Source of the DNA: Microbacterium sp. ProA8
Lineage (GTDB): Bacteria; Actinomycetota; Actinomycetes; Actinomycetales; Microbacteriaceae
Length of the DNA: 64,000 bases
Direction of reading: 5' to 3'
NCBI RefSeq assembly: GCF_039905635.1
Contig: NZ_CP157000.1
Span: 930,001-994,000, forward strand
Shown here piece by piece: positions 1-10,126 of the stretch. Position 1 is the stretch's first letter. Each line of letters begins with the position of its first letter. The translations under genes were made by a program, and so were the position numbers. Below the pieces are notes generated by a model. The model did not search any database. It saw only the letters and a list, made by a program, of their open reading frames with translations, and was not told where the DNA came from.

Positions 1-223
1 CGTCCCCCTCGAGCGTGATCGTGCCCTTGCGCACGTTCACCTGGCCGAAGATCGCCTTGAGCAGCGTCGACTTTCCGGCGCCGTTCGGGCCGATGATGCC
101 GATGAGCTCACCCTCGTGGGCGACGAGGCTGCAGCCGTTGAGGATGTTCACGCCCGGCAGGTAGCCGGCGTGCACCTCGTCGACGACGACGACGGGTGTT
201 CCCGTCGCGGTGGGAGCGGTCAT
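1..223 (-). CDS. livF: Branched-chain amino acid ABC transporter, LivF-type ATP-binding protein (partial)
   Basis: Only the first 74 residues are present; the rest lies beyond the left edge. The reading begins MTAPTATGTPVVVVDEVHAG and holds a full Walker A motif (GPNGAGKST, about residues 45-53). It follows livG and its ATG overlaps the livG stop as ATGA, so the two are translationally coupled. In this family LivF and LivG form the cytoplasmic ATPase pair that drives uptake through LivH and LivM. The order H-M-G-F favours LivF over another ABC ATPase. The signature and Walker B motifs cannot be checked here. Confidence 0.85.
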   Translation of the reverse strand, partial: MTAPTATGTPVVVVDEVHAGYLPGVNILNGCSLVAHEGELIGIIGPNGAGKSTLLKAIFGQVNVRKGTITLEGD

Positions 224-1221
224 TTGCCGTCCTCCTTCTCTTCCTCGGCCACACCCTGATCGACCAGAAGGTCGGCACTGGCCGTCGCGGATGCCTGGGC
301 ATCCGTCGTCGGATCGGCCTGGACGACGTCGATGCGACCCGTCACGACGCCCAGATCGAGCTCCTGATGGGCGCCCAGATAGGCGTCGATGACGGCGGGG
401 TTGTTCATGACCGTCGTCGGGTCGCCCTCGGCCACGATCTTGCCCTCGGCCATGACGACGACCCAGTCGGCGATGTGGCGCACCATGTGCATGTCGTGCT
501 CGACGAAGAGCACCGTCATCCCCTCCTGCTTGAGGTCGATGATGTGGTCGAGGAGCGACTGGGTCAGCGCGGGGTTCACGCCGGCCATCGGCTCGTCGAG
601 CATCACCAGCGTCGGCTCGGTCATGAGTGAGCGGGCCATCTCGAGCAGCTTGCGCTGACCGCCCGACAGGCTCGCGGCGAAGTCGTCGGCCTTGGCGTCG
701 AGCTTGAACTTCTCGAGCAGCACCATCGCGCGATCCTCGAGCTCGGCATCCTGCGATCGCCAGAGCGCGGGGATCATGCCCCCCCAGAACTTCTCGCCGC
801 GCTGGTTCTTGGCGCCCAGCTTCATGTTCTCCATGACGGTGAGCAGGCCGAGCGCCTTGGTGAGCTGGAACGTGCGGACCAGCCCCAGGCGCGAGACCTT
901 GTAGGCGGGGACGCCCGACAGCGATTTGCCGTCGAACGTCCACGTGCCGTGGTCGGGCTTGTCGAATCCGGTCAGCAGGTTGAAGAGGGTCGTCTTGCCG
1001 GCGCCGTTGGGACCGATGAGGGCGGTGATCGCTCCCCGCGGGATCTCGAGGTGCTCGACGTCGACGGCGGTCACGCCGCCGAAGGCGCGGTGCACGCCGT
1101 CGGCGATGATGATCGGGTCGACCTTGGCGACGCCGGGAACGGCCTCTCCGACGTGAAGACCGGTGGTCTTGGGGCGGGCGACCGGCGCGGTGCCGGTGGC
1201 CGGAGCGTTTTCACTTGACAA
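220..1221 (-). CDS. livG: Branched-chain amino acid ABC transporter, LivG-type ATP-binding protein
   Basis: 333 residues with Walker A GPNGAGKTT (residues 70-78), signature LSGGQRKLLEMA and Walker B LVMLDEP, plus the LivG-style C-terminal region that reads about the MVRHIADWVVVMAEGKIVAEG stretch. The start is TTG at 1221, supported by AAGGAG seven bases upstream, and it overlaps the livM stop by 11 bases. The N-terminus (about 35 residues, rich in Ala, Pro and Thr) is longer than in most LivG proteins. The C-terminal tail after about residue 290 is also extended and acidic. It would energise import of branched-chain amino acids or related amides. The substrate is inferred from the family only. 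Confidence 0.9.
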   Translation of the reverse strand: MSSENAPATGTAPVARPKTTGLHVGEAVPGVAKVDPIIIADGVHRAFGGVTAVDVEHLEIPRGAITALIGPNGAGKTTLFNLLTGFDKPDHGTWTFDGKSLSGVPAYKVSRLGLVRTFQLTKALGLLTVMENMKLGAKNQRGEKFWGGMIPALWRSQDAELEDRAMVLLEKFKLDAKADDFAASLSGGQRKLLEMARSLMTEPTLVMLDEPMAGVNPALTQSLLDHIIDLKQEGMTVLFVEHDMHMVRHIADWVVVMAEGKIVAEGDPTTVMNNPAVIDAYLGAHQELDLGVVTGRIDVVQADPTTDAQASATASADLLVDQGVAEEEKEDGK

Positions 1222-2191
1222 AGGTCAGCTCCTTCCTGTTGCCGAGGATGCCCTGCGGCATGAAGATCACGAGCAGCATCAAAGCGACGCCCACGAGGAT
1301 GAAGCGCAGCGTGCCTGCCTGGATCTGGTTCAGGCCCGGCAGCCAGCCGGCCTGCGCCATCGCCGGGAGCACGTTCGACAGGAAGGTCTGCAGCGCCCAG
1401 AAGATGACCGATCCGAGGATCGGACCGAACACAGTGGCTGCGCCACCCAGCAGGAGGGCGGTCCAGACGAAGAACGTCAGCGAGGTGACGTACACACCCG
1501 GGCTCACCGCAGACGGCAGGGCGTAGACGACGCCGCCGGCGGCGGCGAGCACACCACCGAGAACGAGCGCCTGCATCTTGTAGGCGAACACGTTCTTGCC
1601 CAGCGACCGGACCGCGTCCTCGTCCTCGCGGATGCCCTTGAGAGCGCGCCCCCAGGGGCTGCGGGTGAGCATCCACACGACGAGCGCTGCGAAGCCGAGC
1701 GTCAGCAGGCCCATGATGCGCACCCACCACTGGGTCTCGTTGTAGACCCACGGTCCGAAGCCGTACTCGCCGGCGGGGATCGGGTTCGAGGCGCGGAAGC
1801 TGCCGTGGTAGCCGCTCAGTCCGTCGGCCGATCCAGTGAATTCGTCGAATGCCGTCGTGAGGAACAGCAGGCGCACCACTTCGGCGGCCGCGATCGTCAC
1901 GATGGCGAGGTAATCGCCCCGCAGACGCAGCGTCGGGATGCCGAGGATCAGGGCGAAGACCGCCGCGCCCCCGAGTCCGACCAGAGCGCCCGCCCACCAG
2001 GGGAAGTCGAACGACAGGACGGAGATCGCGTAGCCGTAGGCGCCGATGGCCATGAAGCCTGCGATGCCCATGTTGATCAGGCCGGCGTAGCCGAAGTGCA
2101 CGGCGAGGCCGAGAGCGGCCAGCGCGTAGCCGATGGTCGCCGGGCTGAGGATCGACGAGGCGGTGTTGGAGAGAATCTGAAGCAAGTCCAT
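1211..2191 (-). CDS. livM: Branched-chain amino acid ABC transporter permease, LivM type
   Basis: 326 residues, mostly hydrophobic, with repeated membrane segments starting around residue 18 (IGYALAALGLAVHFGYAGLI) and the LivM-typical GDYLAIVTIAAAEVVRLL loop near residues 92-110. The cytoplasmic stretch SPWGRALKGIREDEDAVRSLG is the coupling loop for the ATPases. The gene lies 12 bases after the livH stop and overlaps livG, so it is inside the operon. The start ATG at 2191 has AGGGA about ten bases upstream. It pairs with LivH to form the membrane channel. Confidence 0.92.
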   Translation of the reverse strand: MDLLQILSNTASSILSPATIGYALAALGLAVHFGYAGLINMGIAGFMAIGAYGYAISVLSFDFPWWAGALVGLGGAAVFALILGIPTLRLRGDYLAIVTIAAAEVVRLLFLTTAFDEFTGSADGLSGYHGSFRASNPIPAGEYGFGPWVYNETQWWVRIMGLLTLGFAALVVWMLTRSPWGRALKGIREDEDAVRSLGKNVFAYKMQALVLGGVLAAAGGVVYALPSAVSPGVYVTSLTFFVWTALLLGGAATVFGPILGSVIFWALQTFLSNVLPAMAQAGWLPGLNQIQAGTLRFILVGVALMLLVIFMPQGILGNRKELTFVK

Positions 2192-2203
2192 GAGTGTGTG
2201 TCC

Positions 2204-3511
2204 CTATCCGATTCGCTCGCGTCGTCCGAGGATGCCCTGTGGTCGGAACAGCAGGATCACGATCAGGATGAACAGTGCGCTGGCGTACTTGAGGTCGGCG
2301 GGGATCCAGAGGCTGGAGACCTCCACCAGGATTCCGACGATCAGCGCACCGACCAGGGCGCCGTACGCGGTGCCCAGCCCGCCGAGCACGACCGCGGCGA
2401 ACATGAGCAGCAGGATCTGCGCGCCCATGTCCCACTTGATGCCCGGGCGGTAGTACGCGTACAGGATGCCCGCGAGGCCGGCGAGCGTGCCGGCCACCAC
2501 CCACACGACCCGCACCACGGCGTCGACGTCGATACCGGAGGCCGCGGCCAGCGACGGGTTGTCCGAGATCGCGCGCGTCGCCTTGCCGATGCGGGACCGC
2601 GTCAGCCAGAGCGCGAAGGCCACGATGACGAGGACCGAGATGGCGAGCGACACCATGTCGACGACGCTCATCTGAACGGCGCCGAACAGCGGGATCTGAT
2701 CCTCGGCAGAGCCGGGGAGCTGCAGCGTGCCACCGCCGATGAACAGCTGGAAGGTGTAGCGCAGCGCGAGCGAGAGCCCGATGCTGACGATCATCAGCTG
2801 CACCACGCCGACGCGCCGCCTGCGCAGAGGTCGCCAGAGGATCATGTCCAGGATGAGGCCGAGGCCGGCACTGAGGATGACGGCGGCCGGATAGCCCAGC
2901 CACAGCGGGAGTGCCAGGGTCGCCGGCCCGACGAGCATGAACGCCGCGATGGCACCGAATGTCACCATCTCGCCGTGCGCGAAGTTCGAGATGCCCGTCG
3001 TGCCGTAGACGAGCGTGAGCCCGATGGCGGCGAGGGCGAGCATCAGGCCGAAGCTGAGGCCCTGCACCACCCGCTGCATGAACTGGTCGAAGAAGCTCGT
3101 GACGTTGCGCTCGCCTTCGCCGATGAAGAAGTTGACGGTCGCTCGACCGCCCTGCCCCATCTCGACTTCCTTGACGTTCGGGGAGTCGTCCTCGGGGTCC
3201 ACCACGACGATGCCCTCGGGGAGGGTCTCTTCGTCGAGCGTGACGACATACGTCTCGCCGCGCTCGGGGACGCCCACCCGCCATTGGCCGTTCTCGTCGG
3301 TCTCGACCTCCTGCTCACCGCCGGGGCCGTCGACCGTGAGCGCCACTCCTTCGAGAGGCTCACCATCTAGTTGGACATTGCCGCTGATCCGGTACGGATC
3401 GTCTTCATCGGCGTGCGCGGGGATCGCACCAGCGAACATCCCCAGCGCGACGAGCAGCAGTCCGAAGAGTGCGGCTGTGACGCGCGCTCCTGCAACACGT
3501 CTCGTGGTCAC
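2204..3511 (-). CDS. livH: LivH-type permease with an extra secreted N-terminal domain
   Basis: The C-terminal ~290 residues are a clear LivH permease (VQGLSFGLMLALAAIGLTLV, GTTGISNFAHGEM). In front sits a signal peptide (hydrophobic core ALFGLLLVALGMFAGA, likely cut after AHA) and about 105 residues that look like a small extracellular beta-sandwich of the carboxypeptidase-regulatory or CNA-B type (ISGNVQLDGEPLEGVALTV, then ENGQWRVGVPE). The chosen start is GTG at 3511 because the signal peptide then has a normal short basic head; an in-frame GTG at 3556 would add 15 residues. First gene of the operon. No substrate-binding protein gene is visible on this side. The fold of the extra domain is inferred from pattern only. 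Confidence 0.85.
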   Translation of the reverse strand: MTTRRVAGARVTAALFGLLLVALGMFAGAIPAHADEDDPYRISGNVQLDGEPLEGVALTVDGPGGEQEVETDENGQWRVGVPERGETYVVTLDEETLPEGIVVVDPEDDSPNVKEVEMGQGGRATVNFFIGEGERNVTSFFDQFMQRVVQGLSFGLMLALAAIGLTLVYGTTGISNFAHGEMVTFGAIAAFMLVGPATLALPLWLGYPAAVILSAGLGLILDMILWRPLRRRRVGVVQLMIVSIGLSLALRYTFQLFIGGGTLQLPGSAEDQIPLFGAVQMSVVDMVSLAISVLVIVAFALWLTRSRIGKATRAISDNPSLAAASGIDVDAVVRVVWVVAGTLAGLAGILYAYYRPGIKWDMGAQILLLMFAAVVLGGLGTAYGALVGALIVGILVEVSSLWIPADLKYASALFILIVILLFRPQGILGRRERIG

Positions 3512-5362
<1,851 letters not shown>

Positions 5363-5407
5363 CCGGTCCGGCCGGCCGGTCGAGCGAACGGATGCCGCGG
5401 CGCGGCG

Positions 5408-6517
5408 TCAACGGATCCGGAACGCCTCCGCGGCTCGGACCGTGCCGTCGGCCGCGAGGTCGGCGAGCACCGATCCGACCGCCGGCGTGAACTTGAAGCC
5501 GTGGCCCGAGAAGCCCGCGCCGACGACGATGCGGCCCCGGCGATCGAGCACGAAATCCTCGGAATCCGTCGAAGTGTACGTGCAGCTGATCGGCTCGGCC
5601 GAATCGGGGTCCAGTCCCGGGAACCACTCGGCGACGTAGTCGCGCAAGGCGGCAGCGAGCTCGGGCACCGGCCGGAACGTCCGCTGGTCGGGGTCGACGA
5701 CGGGTCCGACGTGGTGGAGGCCCACTTTCACGCCCTCGCCCGGCGTAGGCATGCCGTACACGTTGCCGATCGGCCCCCGGTCAGGATCGACGAAGTGGTT
5801 GAACGACGGCCACGGGGCATCCGGTGAGATCGCGGCGAAGTGCGCTGGGCTCTCTTCGGTCACCGTGAGCCGGGGGAGCGGGAAGGACGCGGGCAGGATG
5901 CCGGGGGTCCAGGCGCCCGAGGTGACCACCGCCGTGTCGGCCACGACGTCGTAGCGGCGCTCGCCGTCGTCGATCGTGAGGGCGACGCCGTCGTCGCGTT
6001 CCTCGAGGGCGATGACGCGGTGGCCGAAACGGATGTCGGCGCCCAGGCGGCGCGCGCCGCGCTCGAGAGCGCCGAGGGCCGCCGCCGCCCGCACGACACC
6101 GGCATCGGGCGTGAACAGCACGTCGCCGGCGAACCGCATCCCGCTCCAGCGCCGCCCGGCATCACCCGCCCCGAGGATCTCGGCACGCTCACCGCGTTCG
6201 ACGAGCGCGTCGTGCACCTGGGCCACCACCGCATCGTCGCCGTGGGTGACCAGCCCGTGCAGCCGCAGCAGCGGCTCGCCGGTCGTGCGCGAGAGCTCGT
6301 CCCACTCGGTGCGGGCGAGGGCGAGCAGGTCCAGGTAGTGCGGCGCGGCGTAGGCGTTGTTGAAGTTGCGGGTCGCACCGTGCGACGCGCCATGCGAGTG
6401 GCCGCGTTCGAACCGTTCGAGGGTGAGCACCCGGTGGCCGCGGCGGGCGAGCTGCCACGTGGTGGCGAGTCCCATCGCACCGGCGCCGACGACGAGATAC
6501 GGAACATGCTCGGTCAC
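5408..6517 (-). CDS. FAD-dependent oxidoreductase, N-methyltryptophan/sarcosine oxidase type
   Basis: 369 residues, typical of monomeric sarcosine oxidase and SolA proteins. The N-terminus has the dinucleotide-binding VVGAGAMGLATTWQLARRG (about residues 8-26) and the family segment HSHGASHGATRNF. The C-terminus has the CTYTSTDSEDFVLD and VGAGFSGHGFKFTPAVG segments, including the loop region where this family carries a flavin-linking Cys (SCTYT). It would oxidise an N-methyl amino acid, releasing formaldehyde and hydrogen peroxide; the substrate cannot be read. GTG 6517 is preferred to ATG 6532 because GGAGG lies correctly before it. It is convergent with guaB. Confidence 0.85.
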   Translation of the reverse strand: MTEHVPYLVVGAGAMGLATTWQLARRGHRVLTLERFERGHSHGASHGATRNFNNAYAAPHYLDLLALARTEWDELSRTTGEPLLRLHGLVTHGDDAVVAQVHDALVERGERAEILGAGDAGRRWSGMRFAGDVLFTPDAGVVRAAAALGALERGARRLGADIRFGHRVIALEERDDGVALTIDDGERRYDVVADTAVVTSGAWTPGILPASFPLPRLTVTEESPAHFAAISPDAPWPSFNHFVDPDRGPIGNVYGMPTPGEGVKVGLHHVGPVVDPDQRTFRPVPELAAALRDYVAEWFPGLDPDSAEPISCTYTSTDSEDFVLDRRGRIVVGAGFSGHGFKFTPAVGSVLADLAADGTVRAAEAFRIR

Positions 6518-6698
6518 GGGTCGGTCCTCCACGGTTCTCGGGCTCCCGCCCGCCGAGCGGACGCGGAGCGCGTCGCAGGCGCGGGCTGCGGCATCCGTCT
6601 TCCATCCTCGCGCAGCACAGGTGAGGGATCGGAGGGGAGTCGGAGTATGACGGCCCGCGATCCCCGCCTGCGCGGCGGTGTGTCGCTAGCCTGGCGCC

Positions 6699-7322
6699 AT
6701 GATCAGGCAGCGGCAGCACCCTGCGGCGACACAGCGGACGACCCGCCTCGAGGCCTTCACCGACGGCGTCTTCGCGATCGCGGCGACGCTCCTGGTGCTC
6801 GACCTGACGACGCACACGCTCGGCCAGGTCGACTCCGACGCCGACATGTGGTCGGCGCTGGGCGGCATGTCCGAGCTGTTCGTCAACTTCGTGCTCAGCT
6901 TCGCGCTGCTGTGCATCCTGTGGATGGTGCACGTGCAGCAGTTCGAGCACATCGCCCGCGTGGATTCCATGATGCTGTGGCTCAACAACGCGCGGCTGCT
7001 GTTCATCGTGCTGGTGCCGTTCGCGACCGGGCTGATGACGGAGTACGAGCAGTACTACGCGGGCCGGCTCGCGATGCCGGTCACCTTCTTCCTGGCGATC
7101 CTGGTCAGCTGGGTGCAGTGGCAGTGGGCGGTCCGCCATCGCGAGACCATGCTGCCCGACATGAGCGCCGCGGATGCCGCCGCCTACGGTCGCGGCTCGC
7201 TCAGCGCTCTGATCATCAGCGCCGCAGTGGTCATCCTGTCGCCGTGGATCGGGTCGATCGCGTTCCTGCTGTTCCTGCTGGACGGCGTCTTCACGCGGGC
7301 GCTGCGCGGCAAGGGCGCCTGA
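6699..7322 (+). CDS. TMEM175-like (DUF1211) membrane protein, probable potassium channel
   Basis: 207 residues with about six membrane spans. The first span carries the family signature RLEAFTDGVFAIAATLLVLD (FTDG where the family has FSDG). Bacterial TMEM175 homologues form tetrameric potassium-leak channels in the cytoplasmic membrane. A TAGCCT box at 6687-6692 ends exactly six bases before ATG 6699 and there is no Shine-Dalgarno, so the message is probably leaderless. The gene stands alone between two convergent genes. Confidence 0.8.
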   Translation: MIRQRQHPAATQRTTRLEAFTDGVFAIAATLLVLDLTTHTLGQVDSDADMWSALGGMSELFVNFVLSFALLCILWMVHVQQFEHIARVDSMMLWLNNARLLFIVLVPFATGLMTEYEQYYAGRLAMPVTFFLAILVSWVQWQWAVRHRETMLPDMSAADAAAYGRGSLSALIISAAVVILSPWIGSIAFLLFLLDGVFTRALRGKGA

Positions 7323-7360
7323 TCGCGCGGATGCCGACAGCCGGGGTGTCCCGCCACCGA

Positions 7361-7438
7361 CCACATCATGTGCTCTCGCCGAGTGCACCTGTCTGCGACG
7401 CGCAGAGCATGCGGTTTCGGCGAGAGCACACGATGTGG
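7361..7438. repeat. Long inverted repeat between convergent genes
   Basis: Two 22-base arms (7361-7382 and 7417-7438) pair with a single mismatch around a 34-base loop. The arms include TGTGCTCTCGCCGA and its complement. It sits between the stops of the TMEM175-like gene and the MFS gene. It may act as a two-way terminator or be a member of a dispersed repeat family: a partial relative with TCGGCGAGAG occurs near 9755. There is no T-tract. Confidence 0.6.
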
Positions 7439-7452
7439 ACGGGCAGGCGGGT

Positions 7453-8928
7453 TCAGCGCGCGGCGGCCGGCTCGAGCGCGACGGCGTCGTTCTCGGCCAG
7501 GCCCGGGTCTGCGGGGCCGGCGGGCGCGGCATCCGTCGCCCTGCCCGACGGGAGCCACAGCGCCACGACCGTGGCGGCGAGGAGCACCGCGGCGCCGGTG
7601 AACACCGCCGGCCGCGCCGCGTCGACGTAGAGATCGGGCAGGAGCTCGCCGCCGGCGCTGACGAAGATGGCGGTCATCACGGCGGTGCCGAGGGCGACGC
7701 CGAGTTCGCGGACAGTGGAGTTCACACCGGACGCCTTCGCGTGGTCGACGAGCCCGAGGGTGGCGAGCAGGGCGGTCGCCGAGGGGGCGAACACGAGCGC
7801 CATGCCGACGCCGGCCATCACGAACGGCACGATGAGCGCCGGGTAGTCGAGGTCGGTCGACATGATCGCCGCGATCCAGGTGAGCGCCGCACCCTGCAGG
7901 GCGAGGCCGAGCACCAGCAGCACCCGCGTGCCCACGCGGGGGGCGAGGATGCCGGCGATCGGGGCGACGATCATCGGCGCGAGCGTCCACGGTGTGGTCT
8001 GCACGGCGGCCTCGAGCGGGGTCGAGCCCTGCACGACCTGCAGGTACTGGATGAGGATGAACACCGAGCCGAAGGTGCCGAAGCTGAACGCGAAGCCGAC
8101 GACGTTCGTGATCGAGAACGAGCGGTCGCGGAACAGCCGCAGCGGCATCAGCGGGGCCTTCGCGCGCAGCTGCCACACCAGGAACGCGGCGATGAGGAGC
8201 GCGCCGACGACGATCTCGACGATGACCCCGACCGAGTCCCAGCCGTCGTCGTTGCCGCGCACGATCGCGTGGACGAGTGCCAGCACACCGGCTGCGGCGA
8301 GCACGGCGCCGGGGACGTCGATGCGGGCTCGTGCGCCGAAGTCGTTGTTGAGCACCATCAGGGCGAGCGGAATCGCGATGAGGGCGACGGGCACGTTGAT
8401 CCAGAAGATCGCCTGCCAGTCCCATCCCTCCATGATCGCGCCGCCGACGAGCGGCCCGACAGCGACGCCCAGCCCGGAGACGCCGCCCCAGATGCCGATG
8501 GCCAGCGCCCGCCGCGCGGGCGGAACTGCCCCGCTCAGGAGCGCCAGCGACAGCGGCATCACGCCCGCCGCGCCCAGACCCTGCACGGCGCGGGCCGCGA
8601 TGAGCTGCCCAGGGTCGGTGCTGAGGGCGGCGAGCACGGAGCCCGCGCCGAAGACCGCGATGCCGATCGCGAACAGCGTGCGCCGCCCGAAGCGGTCGCC
8701 GAGCGCCGAGGCGATGAGGATCGCACTGGCGAACGACAGTGTGTACGCGTTCACGAACCACTGCAGCTCCTCGACGCTCGCCCCCATCTCACTGTGCAGA
8801 ACGGGGAGGGCGTTGGTCATGACGAGGTTGTCGAGGGTGGCCATGAACATCGGGACGGATGCCGCGGCCACCACGAGCGCGAACGGGCGCGGTCGTCGCG
8901 TGCGCAGGGCGAGGGAGGTGTCGGTCAT
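7453..8928 (-). CDS. MFS multidrug exporter, DHA2 (EmrB/QacA) family
   Basis: 491 residues with about 14 membrane spans, the DHA2 size. The N-terminal half has the family segments MATLDNLVMTNALPVLHSEM and LGDRFGRRTLFAIG (motif A loop). It would be a proton-driven efflux pump in the cytoplasmic membrane; the substrate is unknown. ATG 8928 is chosen because GGAG precedes it and the upstream in-frame codons run into the operators. It is divergent from a TetR gene, with two palindromes between them, so the TetR protein very likely represses it. Confidence 0.9.
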   Translation of the reverse strand: MTDTSLALRTRRPRPFALVVAAASVPMFMATLDNLVMTNALPVLHSEMGASVEELQWFVNAYTLSFASAILIASALGDRFGRRTLFAIGIAVFGAGSVLAALSTDPGQLIAARAVQGLGAAGVMPLSLALLSGAVPPARRALAIGIWGGVSGLGVAVGPLVGGAIMEGWDWQAIFWINVPVALIAIPLALMVLNNDFGARARIDVPGAVLAAAGVLALVHAIVRGNDDGWDSVGVIVEIVVGALLIAAFLVWQLRAKAPLMPLRLFRDRSFSITNVVGFAFSFGTFGSVFILIQYLQVVQGSTPLEAAVQTTPWTLAPMIVAPIAGILAPRVGTRVLLVLGLALQGAALTWIAAIMSTDLDYPALIVPFVMAGVGMALVFAPSATALLATLGLVDHAKASGVNSTVRELGVALGTAVMTAIFVSAGGELLPDLYVDAARPAVFTGAAVLLAATVVALWLPSGRATDAAPAGPADPGLAENDAVALEPAAAR

Positions 8929-8942
8929 GAGAGTCTCCGGTT

Positions 8943-8983
8943 GTAATCGAATGATTACCACAATGTAGTAATCGACTGATTAC
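8943..8983. promoter_or_regulatory. Twin TetR-type operators
   Basis: Two near-identical palindromes, GTAATCGAATGATTAC (8943-8958) and GTAATCGACTGATTAC (8968-8983), each have perfect GTAATC/GATTAC arms around four bases. Their centres are 25 bases apart. They lie between the divergent MFS and tetR genes, 15 bases from the MFS start codon and just upstream of the TAACCT box before tetR. One regulator could therefore control both directions. Confidence 0.85.
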
Positions 8984-9015
8984 AAAGTCAAGTCATTCGC
9001 TGATAACCTCGGGGC

Positions 9016-9684
9016 ATGACTTCTGCGCAGCGCGATGGCAGCGGCGCCGCCGCTCTCGATGAGCCCGCCGAGACGGGCAAGCGCCTGTCGTCCGACGAGC
9101 GGCGCCGGCAGATCCTCGTGGCCGCGATGGCCGTGTTCGGCACCCGCGGGTACGAGGGCGCGACCACCGATGAGGTCGCGCGTGCGGCCGGAGTCAGCCA
9201 GCCGTACGTGGTGCGGCTGTTCGGCTCGAAGGAGAACCTCTTCCTCGCGGCCATCGAGGACGCCCTGACACGGCTGCTGGCGGCGTTCCGCGCCGCGCTC
9301 GCCGAGGACGACGGCGGGGCCGACAGCGACGGGCCCACCGCGGCCAAACGCATCGGGCAGGCCTACGTCGATCTGATCGAGGTGCGCGGGCTGCACCAGA
9401 CGCTCGCGCACGCGTACCTCCTGGGCAGCAATCCGGTCATCGGGGCCGCCGCGCGCCGCGGGTTCGCCTCGGTCTGGCGGTTCTTCCGCGACGAGATGGG
9501 GCTCAGCGCCGACGAGGCCCGCGCATTCATGGCCGAGGGCATGCTCATCAGCACGATGATCGGGCTGCGCATCGTCGACGACTACGGCTCGGACCCGCAG
9601 ATCACCGAGCTGTTCCGCTCGTGCTTCCCCACCGAGCTGCCCCACGTTCTCGACGTCCTGCCTCGAGGCACCGAGCGCTGGTAG
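9016..9684 (+). CDS. TetR family transcriptional regulator
   Basis: 222 residues. The N-terminal HTH reads RRQILVAAMAVFGTRGYEG and TTDEVARAAGVSQPYVVRLF (about residues 30-70), followed by an all-helical ligand-binding domain. The first 25 residues are an unstructured Ser/Ala/Glu-rich head. TAACCT at 9004-9009 lies six bases before ATG, suggesting a leaderless message and autoregulation through the operators at 8943-8983. It is the likely repressor of the divergent MFS exporter. The inducer is unknown. Confidence 0.92.
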   Translation: MTSAQRDGSGAAALDEPAETGKRLSSDERRRQILVAAMAVFGTRGYEGATTDEVARAAGVSQPYVVRLFGSKENLFLAAIEDALTRLLAAFRAALAEDDGGADSDGPTAAKRIGQAYVDLIEVRGLHQTLAHAYLLGSNPVIGAAARRGFASVWRFFRDEMGLSADEARAFMAEGMLISTMIGLRIVDDYGSDPQITELFRSCFPTELPHVLDVLPRGTERW

Positions 9685-9839
9685 CGCGCCGGGTCGAGGC
9701 ATCGGTCGACCGACCTCGTCGAAAGCACATGACTTCCGCCCGCAGGACGTGTGATGTCGGCGAGAGCCTGCGATCTCGACGGCCGGCAAGCGGATGCCGA
9801 ACCTGGCCGCCGTCCGAGGCGCGGCGTATCGTCGGGGGC

Positions 9840-10124
9840 ATGTGCCGGAACATCCACACGCTCCACAACTTCGAGCCCGCGGCCAGCTCCGACGAGGTGC
9901 ATGCGGCCGCCCTGCAGTACGTGCGCAAGATCGCGGGCACCACGAAGCCCTCGAAGGCGAACCAGGACGCGTTCGACCGTGCCGTCCACGACATCGCGCA
10001 CATCACGCAGCACCTGCTCGACGACCTCGTGGCGGTGACGCCTCCGAAGAATCGCGAGGAAGAGGCCGCCAAGGCGCGCGAGCGGGCCATCAAGTCGGGA
10101 CGCTACGCCGCGCCCGCCGCCTGA
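9840..10124 (+). CDS. DUF2277 family small protein
   Basis: 94 residues starting MCRNIHTLHNFEPAASSDEV, the strongly conserved N-terminus of DUF2277 (CRNI..LHNFEPP). The middle holds VRKIAGTTKPSKANQDAFDRAV, also family-typical. The function is unknown; it is a soluble cytosolic protein. A TATCGT box ends seven bases before ATG 9840. The tandem repeat array begins right after its stop. Confidence 0.85.
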   Translation: MCRNIHTLHNFEPAASSDEVHAAALQYVRKIAGTTKPSKANQDAFDRAVHDIAHITQHLLDDLVAVTPPKNREEEAAKARERAIKSGRYAAPAA

Positions 10125-10126
10125 GT

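Noticed and set aside
1071..3370. Very long open readings on both strands over the liv genes (735 and 737 codons)
   Set aside because: They are Arg/Gly- or Asp/Val-rich shadows of livG, livM and livH, without family sequence. High GC leaves few stops on the opposite strand.
5363..5407. Terminator between guaB and the flavin oxidase
   Set aside because: CCGGCCGG words are self-complementary but no clear stem-loop with a tail is formed.
7435..8946. 503-codon plus-strand reading over the DHA2 exporter
   Set aside because: Hydrophilic Arg/Glu/His-rich shadow of a membrane protein gene.
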